Source of the DNA: Podaxis mareebaensis
Lineage: Eukaryota; Basidiomycota; Agaricomycetes; Agaricales; Agaricaceae
Length of the DNA stretch: 64,000 nucleotides
Direction of reading: 5' to 3'
NCBI GenBank assembly: GCA_018524725.1
Contig: JAEUWP010000176.1
Coordinates: 1 to 64,000 of the forward strand
Below, piece by piece: positions 44,055 to 55,818 of this stretch. Position numbers and translations under genes: made by a program. Position 1 is the stretch's first letter. Each line of letters opens with the position of its first letter. Below the pieces are notes generated by a model. That model had not been told where the DNA came from, did no database searches, and worked only from the letters and a program-made list of their open reading frames with translations.

Positions 44055-45330
44055 TGGTAAATAGCGTAGAGGGGCTAGTCGAGTAGAATGCTGCGCGCCG
44101 CAGGTCATCAGTAAACAAGGCTGTATGTTGGCCGACTAGCGGCTGTGTAGACTGTAGTGTTCTAACTGACACATGACCGCATCTCAGTGCCTGAGAGCTA
44201 TAGTACGTCGAAATTGATCTTTTATCAATTCTGAAAGAGAAAATCCGTGATGGTGAAGAGGCTGCGGCGGCGGTTCAACAAAAAAAGGGGTAGTGATGTG
44301 ACTGCTTCCGTCAGTCACGGAGCTTCAAACCACAGCGAATGGAGAGATACCGCGTCGAAACGCAGCACGAAGATCGCGGGTATAGCGTCGGAATAGAATA
44401 GAGAACTGCAAACAAGCATGATAGAATAGAGACCGAATTTAAATGGCGTCGGTACTCGAGCTTTAAGTCAGAGAACCAGAAGTTAAAAGAGAGACGGGTA
44501 ATATTAGCTGCTGTACTACGAACACGGGGGTCCTTTTTATAGGCTAATGATGGTGAGCGGAAGAGGCGGCTGTCAGAGTATGTACGTCTACACGAAGGTG
44601 TCTAGTGAATATGCTACTTGAAAGAAATTTAATGGTGAGTACTATTTTTGCAGAGTTTGAAAGTGGTGAATGTACTATGTTATGAAAATCCTATCCTAAG
44701 TGTCTAAGACTGAATAACGAGTGGGGGACGAAATACTGTGCGGTGACAGATTGGCGAACGGAATGTTTCACTTGATTTGACGGCTCAGGAGGAGCGAGGT
44801 TACCGATTTCACGGGCAGCCGGTTTGCTCTCCCTACAATGGGATAACGAGAATCGATCACGAAACAAGTTATATAGATGTTCATCAAGTTATTATTAACA
44901 CAGTGTGTGCATACATACTCGATCTGCTCGAACAGGCTGTGGCTGAATAACGGAATGAGCACTCTATTACAAGAAAATTCGATATGGGGAGGGGGCTCAC
45001 GAAACCACTCACCCGGCCCTCGGGTGTCAGAGTTGTCATGGGACATAGCTCCCTTCTTTCCTAGTTCCTAATTCGGTGTCCGGAGCCCCAGAGTAGCAGC
45101 CCATCTATAGCACACGCTCTCAAGACCCAGAAAAATTCTCCGGAGTCACCTAGGAGATTACCTCCAAAAAACTCAGTTCGGGAACCGCATTCACATCCAA
45201 GGAAGGGGCTGCCCAGACTTGACGGGTTATTGCATTGAACAAAGCCAGAAAAACAGACAATACATCCGAAAACAGTTGGCTACGCGGCCAAAGAAGAGTA
45301 GCGCAGGAAAAATTTCGATACAAGTCGATA
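44055..45330. other. Intergenic upstream of the NLR
   Basis: Holds the NLR promoter and the 3' side of Hsp70-like copy 7. A + strand frame at 44250-44399 (MVKRLRRRFNKKRG) might be the first exon of a lost NLR-like gene; nothing follows it. Confidence 0.5.
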
Positions 45331-47854
45331 TCAATCCTTGTATTCAATGTCCGTATCAAAGACGACTTCAGCAGGACTCCTACATGGTGATGGCATGAAT
45401 TATAAATTGATAAACGGAGAATGGGGATGTTAATAAGAATGGAAACTCACCGCATTTCGACACCCTTCAAAAGAACAAAGATAACTTGTGCGTTATCAAC
45501 TGTTAGGATTTGTAAGAGATGAACTTACGTCCTCGATCCATGCATACTGAGCTTTGAATTCAGTTAGGCCGAATAGGATAATGATATCATATTCCACTTC
45601 ATAGTATGTGCCTTGAGGCCCGGTGCGTGCTTCCAAACGCTCTACGAGACCAGAAAGATCGGCATGTACTGTAAAAATGTCGTGGAAGTTGGCTGGAGAT
45701 GAGAATAATGGGTGATATTGAGCGACATGAGACCCAAACGACTGAAACAAACTAACCGGGGTCCTGGTCCAAGAACTCGGGACATGCGAGACTGCCTCGG
45801 TAGCACGTAATGTGAGTGCGATTTTGTGTCTCCAGTCCTTCTTTATTACGAGCTTGTTCACGAAAAGGCTTCCGGAATTCCTGCGTATCTGTCACCTGGG
45901 TGTTCTATTCCATGCGATTATCAGCAACTCATGCAGCAAGGTGAACCGGGTATTGGAGTACTTTGACAAGTATATCCGAGAAAGCTCCCGGAATAACGCG
46001 GTTCCCGCTCAAGGTAAGCACGGCCGTAGACATACGTCGAATATGTTCGTCGTTGAAGATATTGCAACCTCTTGCGCATCGTATGCCGTAGGTAAACTTC
46101 GAAACACGAGTCCGTACCGAGGGACGCAGGTAACCCGCAAGGGAACCGTCGGGAACTGCTTTGTTCCTTCACTCCCAGTCAGTGGCTGAGGGGTGTATAT
46201 CCACGGATCAACTTACAAGTGAGGGTCTGGCCGGCACACATTGAATCCATGCGGCCGAAGCCTCTGCTCCAACTCAGAGAAGAGGTAATCACTCGCAGCG
46301 AAACCGCCGACAAGGAAGACCGACTACAATTATCTGAGCCTCCCGAGCCCCTTGCAAATCGGAAGATGCTTACAGTGACCGATTTGGTAGCAAGGCGTTC
46401 TTGTTCCAGCACCGCATCAACTATGCATTGGATCGATGGCTCAAAAAAGCTGGCAATGACGGATCTGGAGAGAGTCAGGTCAAATAAAAGTCAGGTTTGT
46501 TTCAGGGGTTGGCGCACCCCTCCAATCTGAGCCGACCTGCTCGGATCCCCCGGTTCGGATCCCTATCGCTGACGTTCCCAAACTTGATATATTGGGGGTC
46601 GTTTGGATCGCGGAAGGATAGCTTCGCGGACTTGTCAAACTTCTCCGTCATGAAGGGGACGTCATCATGAAAGCGTGACCCTAGCAAGTATTCTGTAAAA
46701 TCTCATGAGACTTTTGATTGCCAATCAGTCCCGAGCAGTATCCAACAGACCGTCGAGGTATTTCCTTGCAGCGCGCGTAACGAAGACGGATCCTTTAAAA
46801 TAAGCTAGCGAGTAACCCGTCAAAACCTGCCCTCGAGATGGATAGAGGGACCTACACTGGGCCACTGCGATTTCCTCAAACTCGTCACTCTGAGATGGCT
46901 TTCTTGCGTAGGTGCTAATATCCAGAGTTCCTCCACCGGCATCAACAATTGTAACACCATGGCCACGCTAGAAGAAAGAAAGCGTCAATTGGGATTAAAG
47001 ATGAACGTAACTCACGACTTGCCTGGATAGAGTCGTTCATCAGCCCTCTTTCAATACAGAAATTCAAACTTGCTTCCCCTTCAGTGATGAAGGTTATACG
47101 CCTCTGATCCTCGGGCGTGTCCTGGATGAGTCCTGCTTGGACAGCGGCCCTCCTCATCAGCGTCTGCTGGGCTCCTTCCCATGCATTCGGGTGCGATAAG
47201 ATGTATTCCTCCTTTCCAGATCTCCATAAGTTTGTACCGTCTACTGGGTTTGTCTCCTCGATGTACGTCCTCGCACATTGCTTCATGTACTTGAGGAAAT
47301 CCGCGAAGACATCAACAGCAGTTTTCCCAGAGGGAAGAGGCGGTATTTCCGCAGTGACAGAGCTCGATGTTTGGGTCCTAGGTCGAAGGTGAAGCTTGAA
47401 CCTGATGGTAGTGCACTTAGAGACGAAATATATTGTTAATGGAAGAGAGATTATTACCACTCGGCTTTAACCCAGTTCGACTCATCAGCGAGAGCTTCAA
47501 TTCCTTCGCTCTCTGTCTCAGCGCCGATTGCACGAGGAGTCCCGTCTTCTGCGTAGTATATCACCGTCGGTACTTTGGCATCGCCACCGGCGTTCGCTCG
47601 ACCCGGAAACCTAAGCATTCGTCAGACATTTTAGCAGCATACAGATGAACGAAGCCCATATGACCTTGTCACTGGGCTTATCTTCGGCTCTAAGCCAGGA
47701 TCGAGGATCCTAGCAGGACATATTTGTGAGTAACAGGCATCTCAAAGGGATCCTAAGGGACACACGTATAAGATATGCCACTGTAAGTGGTCCCGACGTC
47801 AAACGCAAGAACCAGTTTTCGTTCAGTACCTGCGTAAGGAGCTCGGGAAGGCAT
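45331..47854 (-). CDS. Hsp70-like (HSPA12-type) ATPase, array copy 7
   Basis: ATG at 47854 (MPSRAPYAGTERKLVL), TGA at 45331 (VVFDTDIEYKD). Phosphate-1 loop DVGTTYSGISYTY, GGDAKVPTVIYYAEDGT, exon 3 with an insertion in IEETNPVDGTNLW and LSHPNAWEGAQQTLMRRAA, DAGGGTLDISTYARK at about 46.93 kb, FLVGGFAASDYLFSEL at about 46.3 kb, NKAVPDGSLAGYLRP, ITCYRG, TEFKAQYAWIED. The most divergent of the seven, with its own residues in the C-terminal half, so it is likely the earliest branch. No lesion seen. It is separated from the others by the NLR. Confidence 0.86.
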
Positions 47855-48260
47855 TCGTACACGTTGGTTGTTCGAACACTCTGCATGCGGTGTCTCTTAA
47901 TATATGTTTCATACCTCAGGCGCTAGGATACTTGCAGCGTGTAGCACACGACGTTGAGAAGACTCCCCTTGGGGCAGCCATTCCGTTATATCACTGCGCA
48001 ACTGCGGATTTGGGCTGGGTAGAACAAGATTATGGGTGACCGTTGACCACACGCCTCGCCTACAACAGCCACAGGAAGCTAAAAAGCACGTTTCTTTCCA
48101 GGTATGATCGGTGGCGTTTGGTACTAGGCTGACAGCACTCACATCCAGCGAATGGTTGCGTCACGCTCGAGAATAACTTGGAAGGGCTCTGGAGTCACTC
48201 ATAAAAGAAGGAAAACAGGAAAATATCAAGTTTATCTGTTCATTTGGTGGTTCCGCGAGG
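47855..48260. other. Intergenic between copy 7 and GH105
   Basis: Promoter side of copy 7. No gene. Confidence 0.55.
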
Positions 48261-49830
48261 TTACAGGCGCTCGATCTCCAAGCTGGCAAGTAAGAATGCT
48301 GCCAGCCCTTTTAGATCATTCACATCAACGGCCTGACTAACATAATACTGTTGCGCAAATTTAGACTGCATGCATACAGTTAAAGTTTAATGGACCACTC
48401 ACATTGAAATCCCCTGTCGTGTCCAAACTGCCGACCTGGACATCACACGTCAGCTACCACCGCGGAAAGATCAGTGGAACCTTCACGCACGATCACAGTA
48501 TTCAACCAATTCATCGTTCCATCCGAATTCTCAACTACCCAATTCTTCACCATATAGTCATAAGCCTTCCTCGCGGCACGCAATATACTTCCGTCCGCAG
48601 TGTCCTTCACGTAACCCAGCCTTAAGGCCTTCAACATCGAGTACACGTACATCGCACTTCCGCTGCTCTCGAAGTAGTTCTTTGCTCTCCCAGGTTGCGT
48701 GATCACAAGCCACCAAACCCCAGAAGTTGGATCAGCAGCATCCCGGATTCGAGGGATGAGCGTTCTCAAAATTGACAGGATACGCTGATACCCAGGGTTA
48801 TCCTGGGGGAAGATCTCAAGAATGTCGACGAGTGCCATCGAGTACCACCCAAGCGCCCGATCCCACACTTCCGGTGAATGCCCGCGATCTGGAGATGCCC
48901 ATACAGTCTTGTGAGAAAAATCGTATCCATGATAGAGGAGCCCTGTGTTGTTCGGCGCGGTCGCATTCTGGACTGTGTTCTCGAACATCAAAGTATACTG
49001 CTGAGCGATATCGGCTAAGAATGGGGGTCAGAATCCTAGCCAGGTAGTCGAACTAGAAAATCAGGCACCCCAAGCTGTCGCATTGTCGGACTGGAACCGC
49101 TTTGTATAGTCGGCATAGAAGATTTCACCCATGTAGACACCGTCGAGCCAGCCTTCGCAGGTCAGCCGTAGCATGTCCCTCGGAGGCGGAGACATACCTT
49201 GGTTGGGATATTTGAGTTTATGCCAGAATTGTCCTTGGGCAGTTCGTGGGTGGGAGTTAAGTTGGCCCCTGAATATGTCTGCTGCGACCTTGTATTTGGC
49301 TTGGCCGGTAGTCTCGAGCCTGAAACATAGGAAGAGTGAACTCGAGGGGGGCCACAAAAAGGGCCTTGCTGACGTACAGATAAAGGAATGTAGGTCCAGT
49401 CCTAACGAGGCATTCATGAGTTCTGACTGTACACCAAAGTTGAAACTGGTTCACCTCAGGGGATCTAAAACGAAATCGGCCACGCTCGAAGTGATGTTTC
49501 AGTCAAAGAATGAATGGAAAAGCAACCCAAATCAGCATACTTGTAACTTCCGTGTACAGTCCCGTTTGAAAAAACGATATTGTCCACCGCACGTTGGATG
49601 TAGTCAAAATATGTCTTATTTCCAGTCCTCTCGAACAGCTGGCGTAAACCCCATTGGAATTCCCCATGCTCGTAGGAAACGATCGCCCTCCCGCTCGAAT
49701 CAAGGCCGTTCCCTTGGCCACGCGCGATGGCGGAGTCGGCAGCCCACACAGCATAGGACTGCGGGCGTGCAACAACGGCTGTTGCAAAGGTCAAGCTGAG
49801 ATATAGGCACAATAAAAGCCAGGGTATCAT
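48261..49830 (-). CDS. Secreted GH105 unsaturated rhamnogalacturonyl hydrolase
   Basis: ATG at 49830 begins a signal peptide (MIPWLLLCLYLSLTFATAVV). Then come SYAVWAADSAIARGQG and a barrel-type repeat of alpha helices: EFQWGLRQLFERTGN, GTVHGSYKYAD, QGQFWHKLKYPNQ, and the catalytic region CEGWLDGVYMGEIFYADY, where the Asp of LDG is the family's general acid. Next are WDRALGWYSMALVDIL and YFESSGSAMYVYSMLKAL, both family hallmarks. It ends ALEIERL-like with a TAA at 48261. The family removes the unsaturated uronic acid left on pectin fragments by lyases, so it points to plant cell-wall use. Several short introns; the exon joining the DLSAV and TTGDFN parts (about 48.41-48.47 kb) is uncertain. 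Confidence 0.86.
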
Positions 49831-51289
49831 TTCAAACGGTCCGTGAGAGGCAAAGGCAAGCAATCCAATCTGCTTTAAAGCGCGCCACGTAGGTCCTGGA
49901 ATGTATTCTTTCTCCGTCCATCGACGGTCCGTACACTGGAACAGCGGCACAACAGTGGGCTTAGTGTTTTGAGAACGCGGCTTCGAATGTCGACTGTGTG
50001 AAGAACCCGAATCACGAGTCTTGCCTTGCGGGCCGGACCTTCATCCGATCGTCCAGGGTATTCTAGGCGAGAACGTGTGGGAGATGTCCATGTCATTAGG
50101 TATTGGAGAGTGTGCCATCAACGAACAAACAAGAGTCACCAGCGTAAGCATTGAGGAGGACTTTGGAGGGGGTGTTATGTGGTGTGGCGCGTTACCGACC
50201 GAATCCTGAGCACAATGAGTAGACTCGAGACCTGAGAGTCGAAACACCGGTCAGTTGGCTTTGGTGTTATTTGGTTAGGAGGACATTATCAACGTCGCCG
50301 TCATGACTGTTCATAAGTACCGCACAGCAACAGCAGAGGGCAGAAATAAATAAGTCTTGTTCCGCGAATCTTCTGCCTTCATTCCGTTATCATGTATGCT
50401 GTTGTAGCTGCCGTACTATGGGATGGGTATTGGTTGAAAAAGGGTGAAGTGCCGTCGTGCCCGATGTCGAGATTATAAACAGCACTACCCCAGGCTTCAA
50501 ATCGACCCAAGGCAATATCATCTGACCGCACGGTGGCAACGTTTAACACATTCGTTGTTATCAGTTGTCCTCGACGCTCGGAGCGCTTGACGCCTTTTTG
50601 TGAGAACGCCGTTGAGACGATAAGTGCTCGGAAAAGACGATTCCTTGTTGGAAGATATGACGGGCCCAGCCGGAAATCCGGAGGCAACAATGACGAATCA
50701 CGGAGTCGGTAAGAGGTTCTAGACGTATCCGGCATGGAAATACCATTTGGACACTATGACATCAAGCACTTGCATCCACATCAACATTTTCTTCGAGTTC
50801 GAGGGTAGGATGGCAACTAGAAACGCTGAAGAATCAAACCAACCAGGAACAATCTAGTATTACATGCATTCACAGATCAACATCTTCACTACACCACATC
50901 ACTACTACAAAGGCAAAAGGAAGCAAAAAAAAAAAAGAGCACCGGGGCAAATCAATGTAGTATAATACAAAGGAGGGGTATTCCACCAGAAGGCGGATGG
51001 AAAGATAGCGATGACATATGTGAATGGATCAGGAAGCTGCCACATGGCAGGGGCGAATATTGAGGGAAAGTGAGGAATAAATAGAATGAATGGATGGATG
51101 GGATGGGATGGGATAAATGCAGCACAAGGGGGGAAGAAAGGTCTAAAACTAGAGCGAATCCAATAATACGATACTCTTAGTTCGTCCCGGGGTTCCGAAG
51201 TTCCGTTTGTCCGATGCAGAATCCAATTCCGTCCCCGTCACTCTTACTCTATTCTTCACACCTCTTTCCCACCTCACAAACAAGGGTGC
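49831..51289. other. Intergenic between GH105 and the mitochondrial carrier
   Basis: No supported gene. It contains an A-run near 50928 and a GGATG repeat at about 51090-51114, in what is probably the 3' untranslated part of the carrier gene. Confidence 0.5.
51090..51114. repeat. Short GGATG/GGAT microsatellite
   Basis: About 25 bases of repeated GGATG and GGAT units in the region after the carrier gene. Confidence 0.6.
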
Positions 51290-53114
51290 TTAGAGGAAGG
51301 TGTACCCCTTGCTCCTCGACCAATCCACACCATTCTTCAGCTGTTCCAATGTCAAGAAGATGAGAATGGTGGTAGGTTGCAACCTCGTCCATGCAGGCAC
51401 CCATCCCTTGAACATGAACATCGGACCGTCGGCTTTCATCGATTGACGGATCACGGCAAGAGTAGAGTTTGAGCCTGGGCCGGAGGCGTTCATAATTCGG
51501 CTCTGTACATCATTGATTAGGCCCTGCTCTGATACGGAGAGATAAGCAGCGGGTTATCCAAGTACCTTGAGGACATCAGCAGGCGAGCAGACAGTCGTAG
51601 CAACGGTTCCCTACACGTCTCCTGTATCAGGACACGGTTTCCTGAGGGCAACAGAGCATATACTCACAGCGGCAAACGAAGCAGTAAAATGACACATAAT
51701 GTTATCCTCGAAGTATCGCGTCTTCAGCAGCTCGGCCTTGAAGAAATCATAAGACGCGAGCTGAGACGCGTTCATCAAGACTGCACGGAATACGTTTGGC
51801 CCGACGCCACGGCCAAGCGAGGAAATACCCTCTTCGCGTACCATCTAACAACAGAACATCATCGTTGTCAGTAAGCGATAAAATAGGGGTTCAAAACACC
51901 AAGATAAGATATAAGGGGGGTTGCCAAGCAGGTACCGAGATATCCGAGGGTCAAAATTGCAATATCCATTGTTAATTACCCCGCATGACATGACGTGTGA
52001 CGTGTGCGGGGTAAACCGGGGCAAGCGACGTCGGGCGCTTAGAGCGACATAAGGGCGGTATCGGGAGGGTGTACACTCACTCTGAAAAGGGCATCGAAAC
52101 AGTGTTTATAGTTGAACCGCTTCTCGGGGGGTTTCGCGAAATCTCCTTGCAGGCGTACCATCACAATTTCTGATTACCCACGCAAAGACCGCGGGACAAG
52201 CCATGTCAGCAAGTGACGTCGTCAAACGAGAAGGATACACGTATGCAATTCTCACCTCCTGGATTCCCGATAAATCCAGCGATACCGCCAGCTGTGGAGA
52301 GGAAGAATCATTTGAATCGGCATATGCGAGAGAAGCACGAAAGGAGTTTCATAGCCACATACCCATACTGCCAGCCGCCGCGAGTTTCCATGCGGGGGCA
52401 TCTTTACCCGCACCGAGGATCTTCTTGCTCTCATCGTAAGCCCAGAAACGACACATCGAGTAAGACATCTGGCGGAGCCAGGTCCCTGTGATACCATCGA
52501 AGAGGCCGCGGAAGCCTGGACATCACCAATGTTCGGACACGAAAGGAAGATAGGAGATAGGGTGAATGGAAGATGTAAGGGACAATGAGACCGACGACAG
52601 GACGGACGGAAAGCGGGATACAAGAGGGAGGGTTGATCGGGTGGAACAGGAAGAGCAGGCCAATGTGGAAGCAGACGATCAGAAAGGGTCCAAGGAGATG
52701 ACAGTTTATGTTCATCGTTAGTTGGTGTTTTGTATCCGGGAAAAGTAATCTACTCGCCTGCGGTTCGGACCGTTTTCTTCATACTCGCAATCATCCGCTT
52801 ATCACCCGACGCTTGCAGTCTCACTTTCGTGAGATCCAGCGGACTAGATTACGCGGCACATTGAGCCACCGTCGACACGGCACAACCAACGGATCTTGCG
52901 CTTACTGGGTAATGGATGCGGCTATGGTAGCAGCGACGCCTGCAGGAGTATATAAGTCAAACATGAGGGAGCTGCCACTGAGGACATCGATAATGGACGA
53001 ACCTCCGAGCCAAAATGGGTAGGGCTTCTTTGGGGCGGCGACAGCAGATGACGGGGGTACTGGGGTTGGAGGGACAGCTCCTGCAATTGGCGGAGTTTGG
53101 GTCTTGGAAGCCAT
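51290..53114 (-). CDS. DIC1: Mitochondrial dicarboxylate carrier (DIC1-type)
   Basis: ATG at 53114 (MASKTQTPPIAG), then PKKPYPFWLGG spliced to VAATIAASITQ and PLDLTKVRLQASGDKRM, the first mitochondrial carrier signature. Next are GLFDGITGTWLRQMSYSM and RFWAYDESKKILGAGKDAP, and IAGFIGNP-GEIVMVRLQGDF, the second signature. MVREEGISSLGRGVGPNVF and ASYDFFKAELLKTRYF lead to ADVLKSRIMNASGPG, the third signature, then MFKGWVPAWTRLQPTT and FLTLEQLKNGVDW, with TAA at 51290. It exchanges malate or succinate with phosphate across the inner mitochondrial membrane. Many small introns. The substrate call rests on resemblance to fungal DIC1 sequences. Together with SDHB it makes two mitochondrial dicarboxylate-handling genes in the window, not adjacent. 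Confidence 0.9.
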
Positions 53115-55204
53115 TATGTCCGCAGATGATGGTGAAGACGAGGGTGGGCGTGGAAAGTGGCAGGGAGAGAGGAGGAGCAAGGTAGTGAGGGGCAACAGCA
53201 CTGGTCAGTCAGCGAGGAAGAGGGCAAGAGTTGATAGGGTTGGGGTACTGGAGTATTTAACTGAGAATGAAGAGGAGAGTCGTGTGCTGGGCGGCTTCTT
53301 TCTCGTATCTTGGACCTTCGAAGCAAGTGCCAGAAGTCGAATCCACCTGATCTCACGACTACTATGTATTAAGTCATCATCACACTGGCCCACTCGCGAT
53401 AATCCCTGCCACTTGCCTGTCGGATCCTGACACACGACTTCTTTCCGGAGCAATTCTTCCGTATAATCTTCGTTACGCTGCGACAAAGTAACCTGTTGTG
53501 GGGTCTGGGTGTGCTAATCCAGCCATGAGGAGTGGAAATGGAAGGCGCCGAGCTGTTGATGGCGGTGGGTTGCCGGTCCCATGACCAAATCATCTCCTTT
53601 CCCACTCTACTCCAAAGTAATTCCCCCTTGTTGTTTGCCGACTGTCATATACATACTCAACACCTCCCGTGCGTGTCTTACGATCAAATTGATCTCCCAC
53701 ACGACCATCGGCATGCCGCCTATCCTCAGAAGGTAGACCTTTTCAAAGATTCTGGTTACTGATGACACACATTCCCACACCTCCCATGTGTTTAACGTTT
53801 AACTTTCATCCCGCCACAGATATACAACAACCTTTGAGCCACCCCGACGCTAATCTAAGACATAATTCTGGTAGTTGAATCTTGCTTTGGCGAGTAGTCT
53901 GCAGAAGTCATCTCTGTGGACGCGTATAGCGTGTTTTCTGGCCTGACAGGATTAACATACATGGCTTCTCGGTAGTCGACGATTCGAAATTCATTCCTGA
54001 CAGAAGCTGTTGCTTCTATTCGTGTCACATCATTCTCTGGTATAAATTATGAGGTGCAGTAATAACCACTATCTTCCCAAGTCCGAAGTCCGATGCATCG
54101 GCCGTGCCCAATCAACGTCTGAAGGAATGCCCAACGACATACCAAAATATAACAACGAAAAGCCGACAGGCCGACTTTAGAGCCTTCACCGGCCTTGACT
54201 AATGGAAGCATCAGCAAATCCTGGTTCTCAAAGCCATGACGACTGGATCAAATAGACTGGAAGTTTAGGATGAGTTTGGGTCATTTTCACATACCTGCGT
54301 TGATTACCTTCATCGAAGAGCAAAGGCCGCTTGGTGCCTGGTTCCGGCTAAGATAGCTCCTAAGCAGTCTACTGGCAAAATTTTGGCTCCTCCGAAGCAT
54401 GCATCCTAAGAAAGTCACCTTCAGACGCTAGCAATACCGGCTAGTTAGGTCTTTGTTCAATGCTTAGAGCCTAACTCGTAGCTTACCGTTGCTACCTGGC
54501 TTTTGTTCAATGTTTGTGCCAGATTGACACTCCCAAAACGGCTGGGTTGAGACCCTTAGCAAATCTGCAGAAGTACAACACCAGAAAGGGAGAGCATAGG
54601 CAATGTTCTTCGCGCTGCCCCTGAGGCCACTGTTGTCGGCTATGGGGTAGAGTATTCTTGGCACTCCCGAGAACCTTGGCGCACCTTCCATTCTTGGCAC
54701 TGATGCGAACCAATCATACTCACCAGTTTTTGCAACCATCGAGCATGTCGTATGACTGCACTGCACCAGAGAATCGAGCACTTCCATCAAAGCCGATGCC
54801 CATGCGAAATTGTAGGACACTCTGTCTAGGCGGATCACGAATATTTTGAGGTGGCGCAGAAAGTTGAGAAGAATGTCGGTCAGTGTAAGTAATGTGTCTA
54901 AGTCCATCGCTGAAACTTCCTCCAGGGGTTGGCCGTGGAAGGCCTATCCTAGCACTCATTAGCAGAAAGACGCCATACCTGAAGAAAAGGAGGAAGCACA
55001 ATAACGAAGTTATCGAGGGTCGATTCACAAAATGTTCATGTCACAATATTCTAAAGCTTCGCTGCTGATCAATGGGCTTCTGAATCAAATTCAGCGCTTA
55101 GTCGCGTTCCAAACTCTCCATAAATACAATCTAACAAACGCTCCAAGTCAACATCATACAAGTACAAGAAATGAAACAAGAAACAGAAACGGTCCTCTTG
55201 GATC
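53115..55204. other. Long gap with no recognised gene
   Basis: Starts with the promoter of the carrier gene. A minus-strand stretch at about 54.46-55.0 kb has fairly long overlapping frames (tracts such as ARIGLPRPTPGGSF and GSAKNIAYALPFW) that could be exons of an unknown or decayed gene, but I cannot assemble one. The rest shows nothing. Confidence 0.45.
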
Positions 55205-55818
55205 TCAGAAATTCCTCCAGATCTGGTTCGTGTTTCCATCCGTGCATTGCCAGACTTGGACAATATTCGTGTTTGTGAGGTCGCCATTTGTCAAGTCAAG
55301 GCAAAGGCCTAGAACCATAATCAACGAATCCATCTGTGGGTACCATCTCGTACATCTAGCGCACCTTTACCGAAGAGGGCAATACGAGCATCCGTAGTCA
55401 AGAACCACTGCTGCGCTGGGAGGTTGTCGAAGCATTGCCAGATCTTCATAGGTGTTCCATTTGTTGGGTCTAAGTGAAATCACGATAAATGTCGCATCCC
55501 CTTTCGTACGATAGATGACGTACTTGTGCCTGCATCAAGGCAGAAAGTCGAGTTCGCAAGGCGGACTGCAGTGAGGCCGAGGTTTAACTCCCACTGTTGT
55601 GCAGGTGTACCATTGCAGTCGAAGCTAATAATTGAACATCAGCCCATGAATTTGCACGAGAGTTGAAAGGGTTTCATGTACATCTGGACAGCGGTTCCGT
55701 TTGCACGAACGTCTCCTCGCACCTCCAGGCACTTGTTGCTAGCCGTGTTGGGGTGCAGTACAGTCTGAGAAGCAGCTGCAGAGACGAGAGCGAGAATTGA
55801 GAGACACGAGAATTTCAT
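55205..55818 (-). CDS. Small secreted ricin-B-type (beta-trefoil) lectin
   Basis: ATG at 55818 opens a signal peptide (MKFSCLSILALVSAAASQ), then TVLHPNTASNKCLEVRGD, FDCNGTPAQQWELNLG, ANSTFCLDAGT, GTPMKIWQCFDNLPAQQWFL and, after two short introns, CLDLTNGDLTNTNIVQVWQ and NQIWRNF, stop at 55205. Three QxW-like repeats (QQWEL, QQWFL, NQIW), each with a CLD core, give one beta-trefoil of about 150 residues. The fold binds galactose-type sugars. There is no catalytic toxin chain here or next to it; this is a stand-alone lectin, a common class of secreted or defence protein in mushrooms. Introns lie at about 55.64, 55.5 and 55.32 kb; the exact splice sites are estimated. Confidence 0.87.

Noticed and set aside
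43915..44172. Reading 44172-43915 as the NLR N-terminus in a single frame
   Set aside because: That frame has no link to the NACHT exon. The 43 nt intron with a TACTAAT branch site gives an in-frame join from the ATG at 44054.
50928..50938. A-run as a second retro-insertion
   Set aside because: No flanking direct repeat is present; it is probably a simple run in an untranslated region.
55205..55818. A ricin-like toxin
   Set aside because: Only the sugar-binding beta-trefoil is present; no ribosome-inactivating domain lies in or near the gene.
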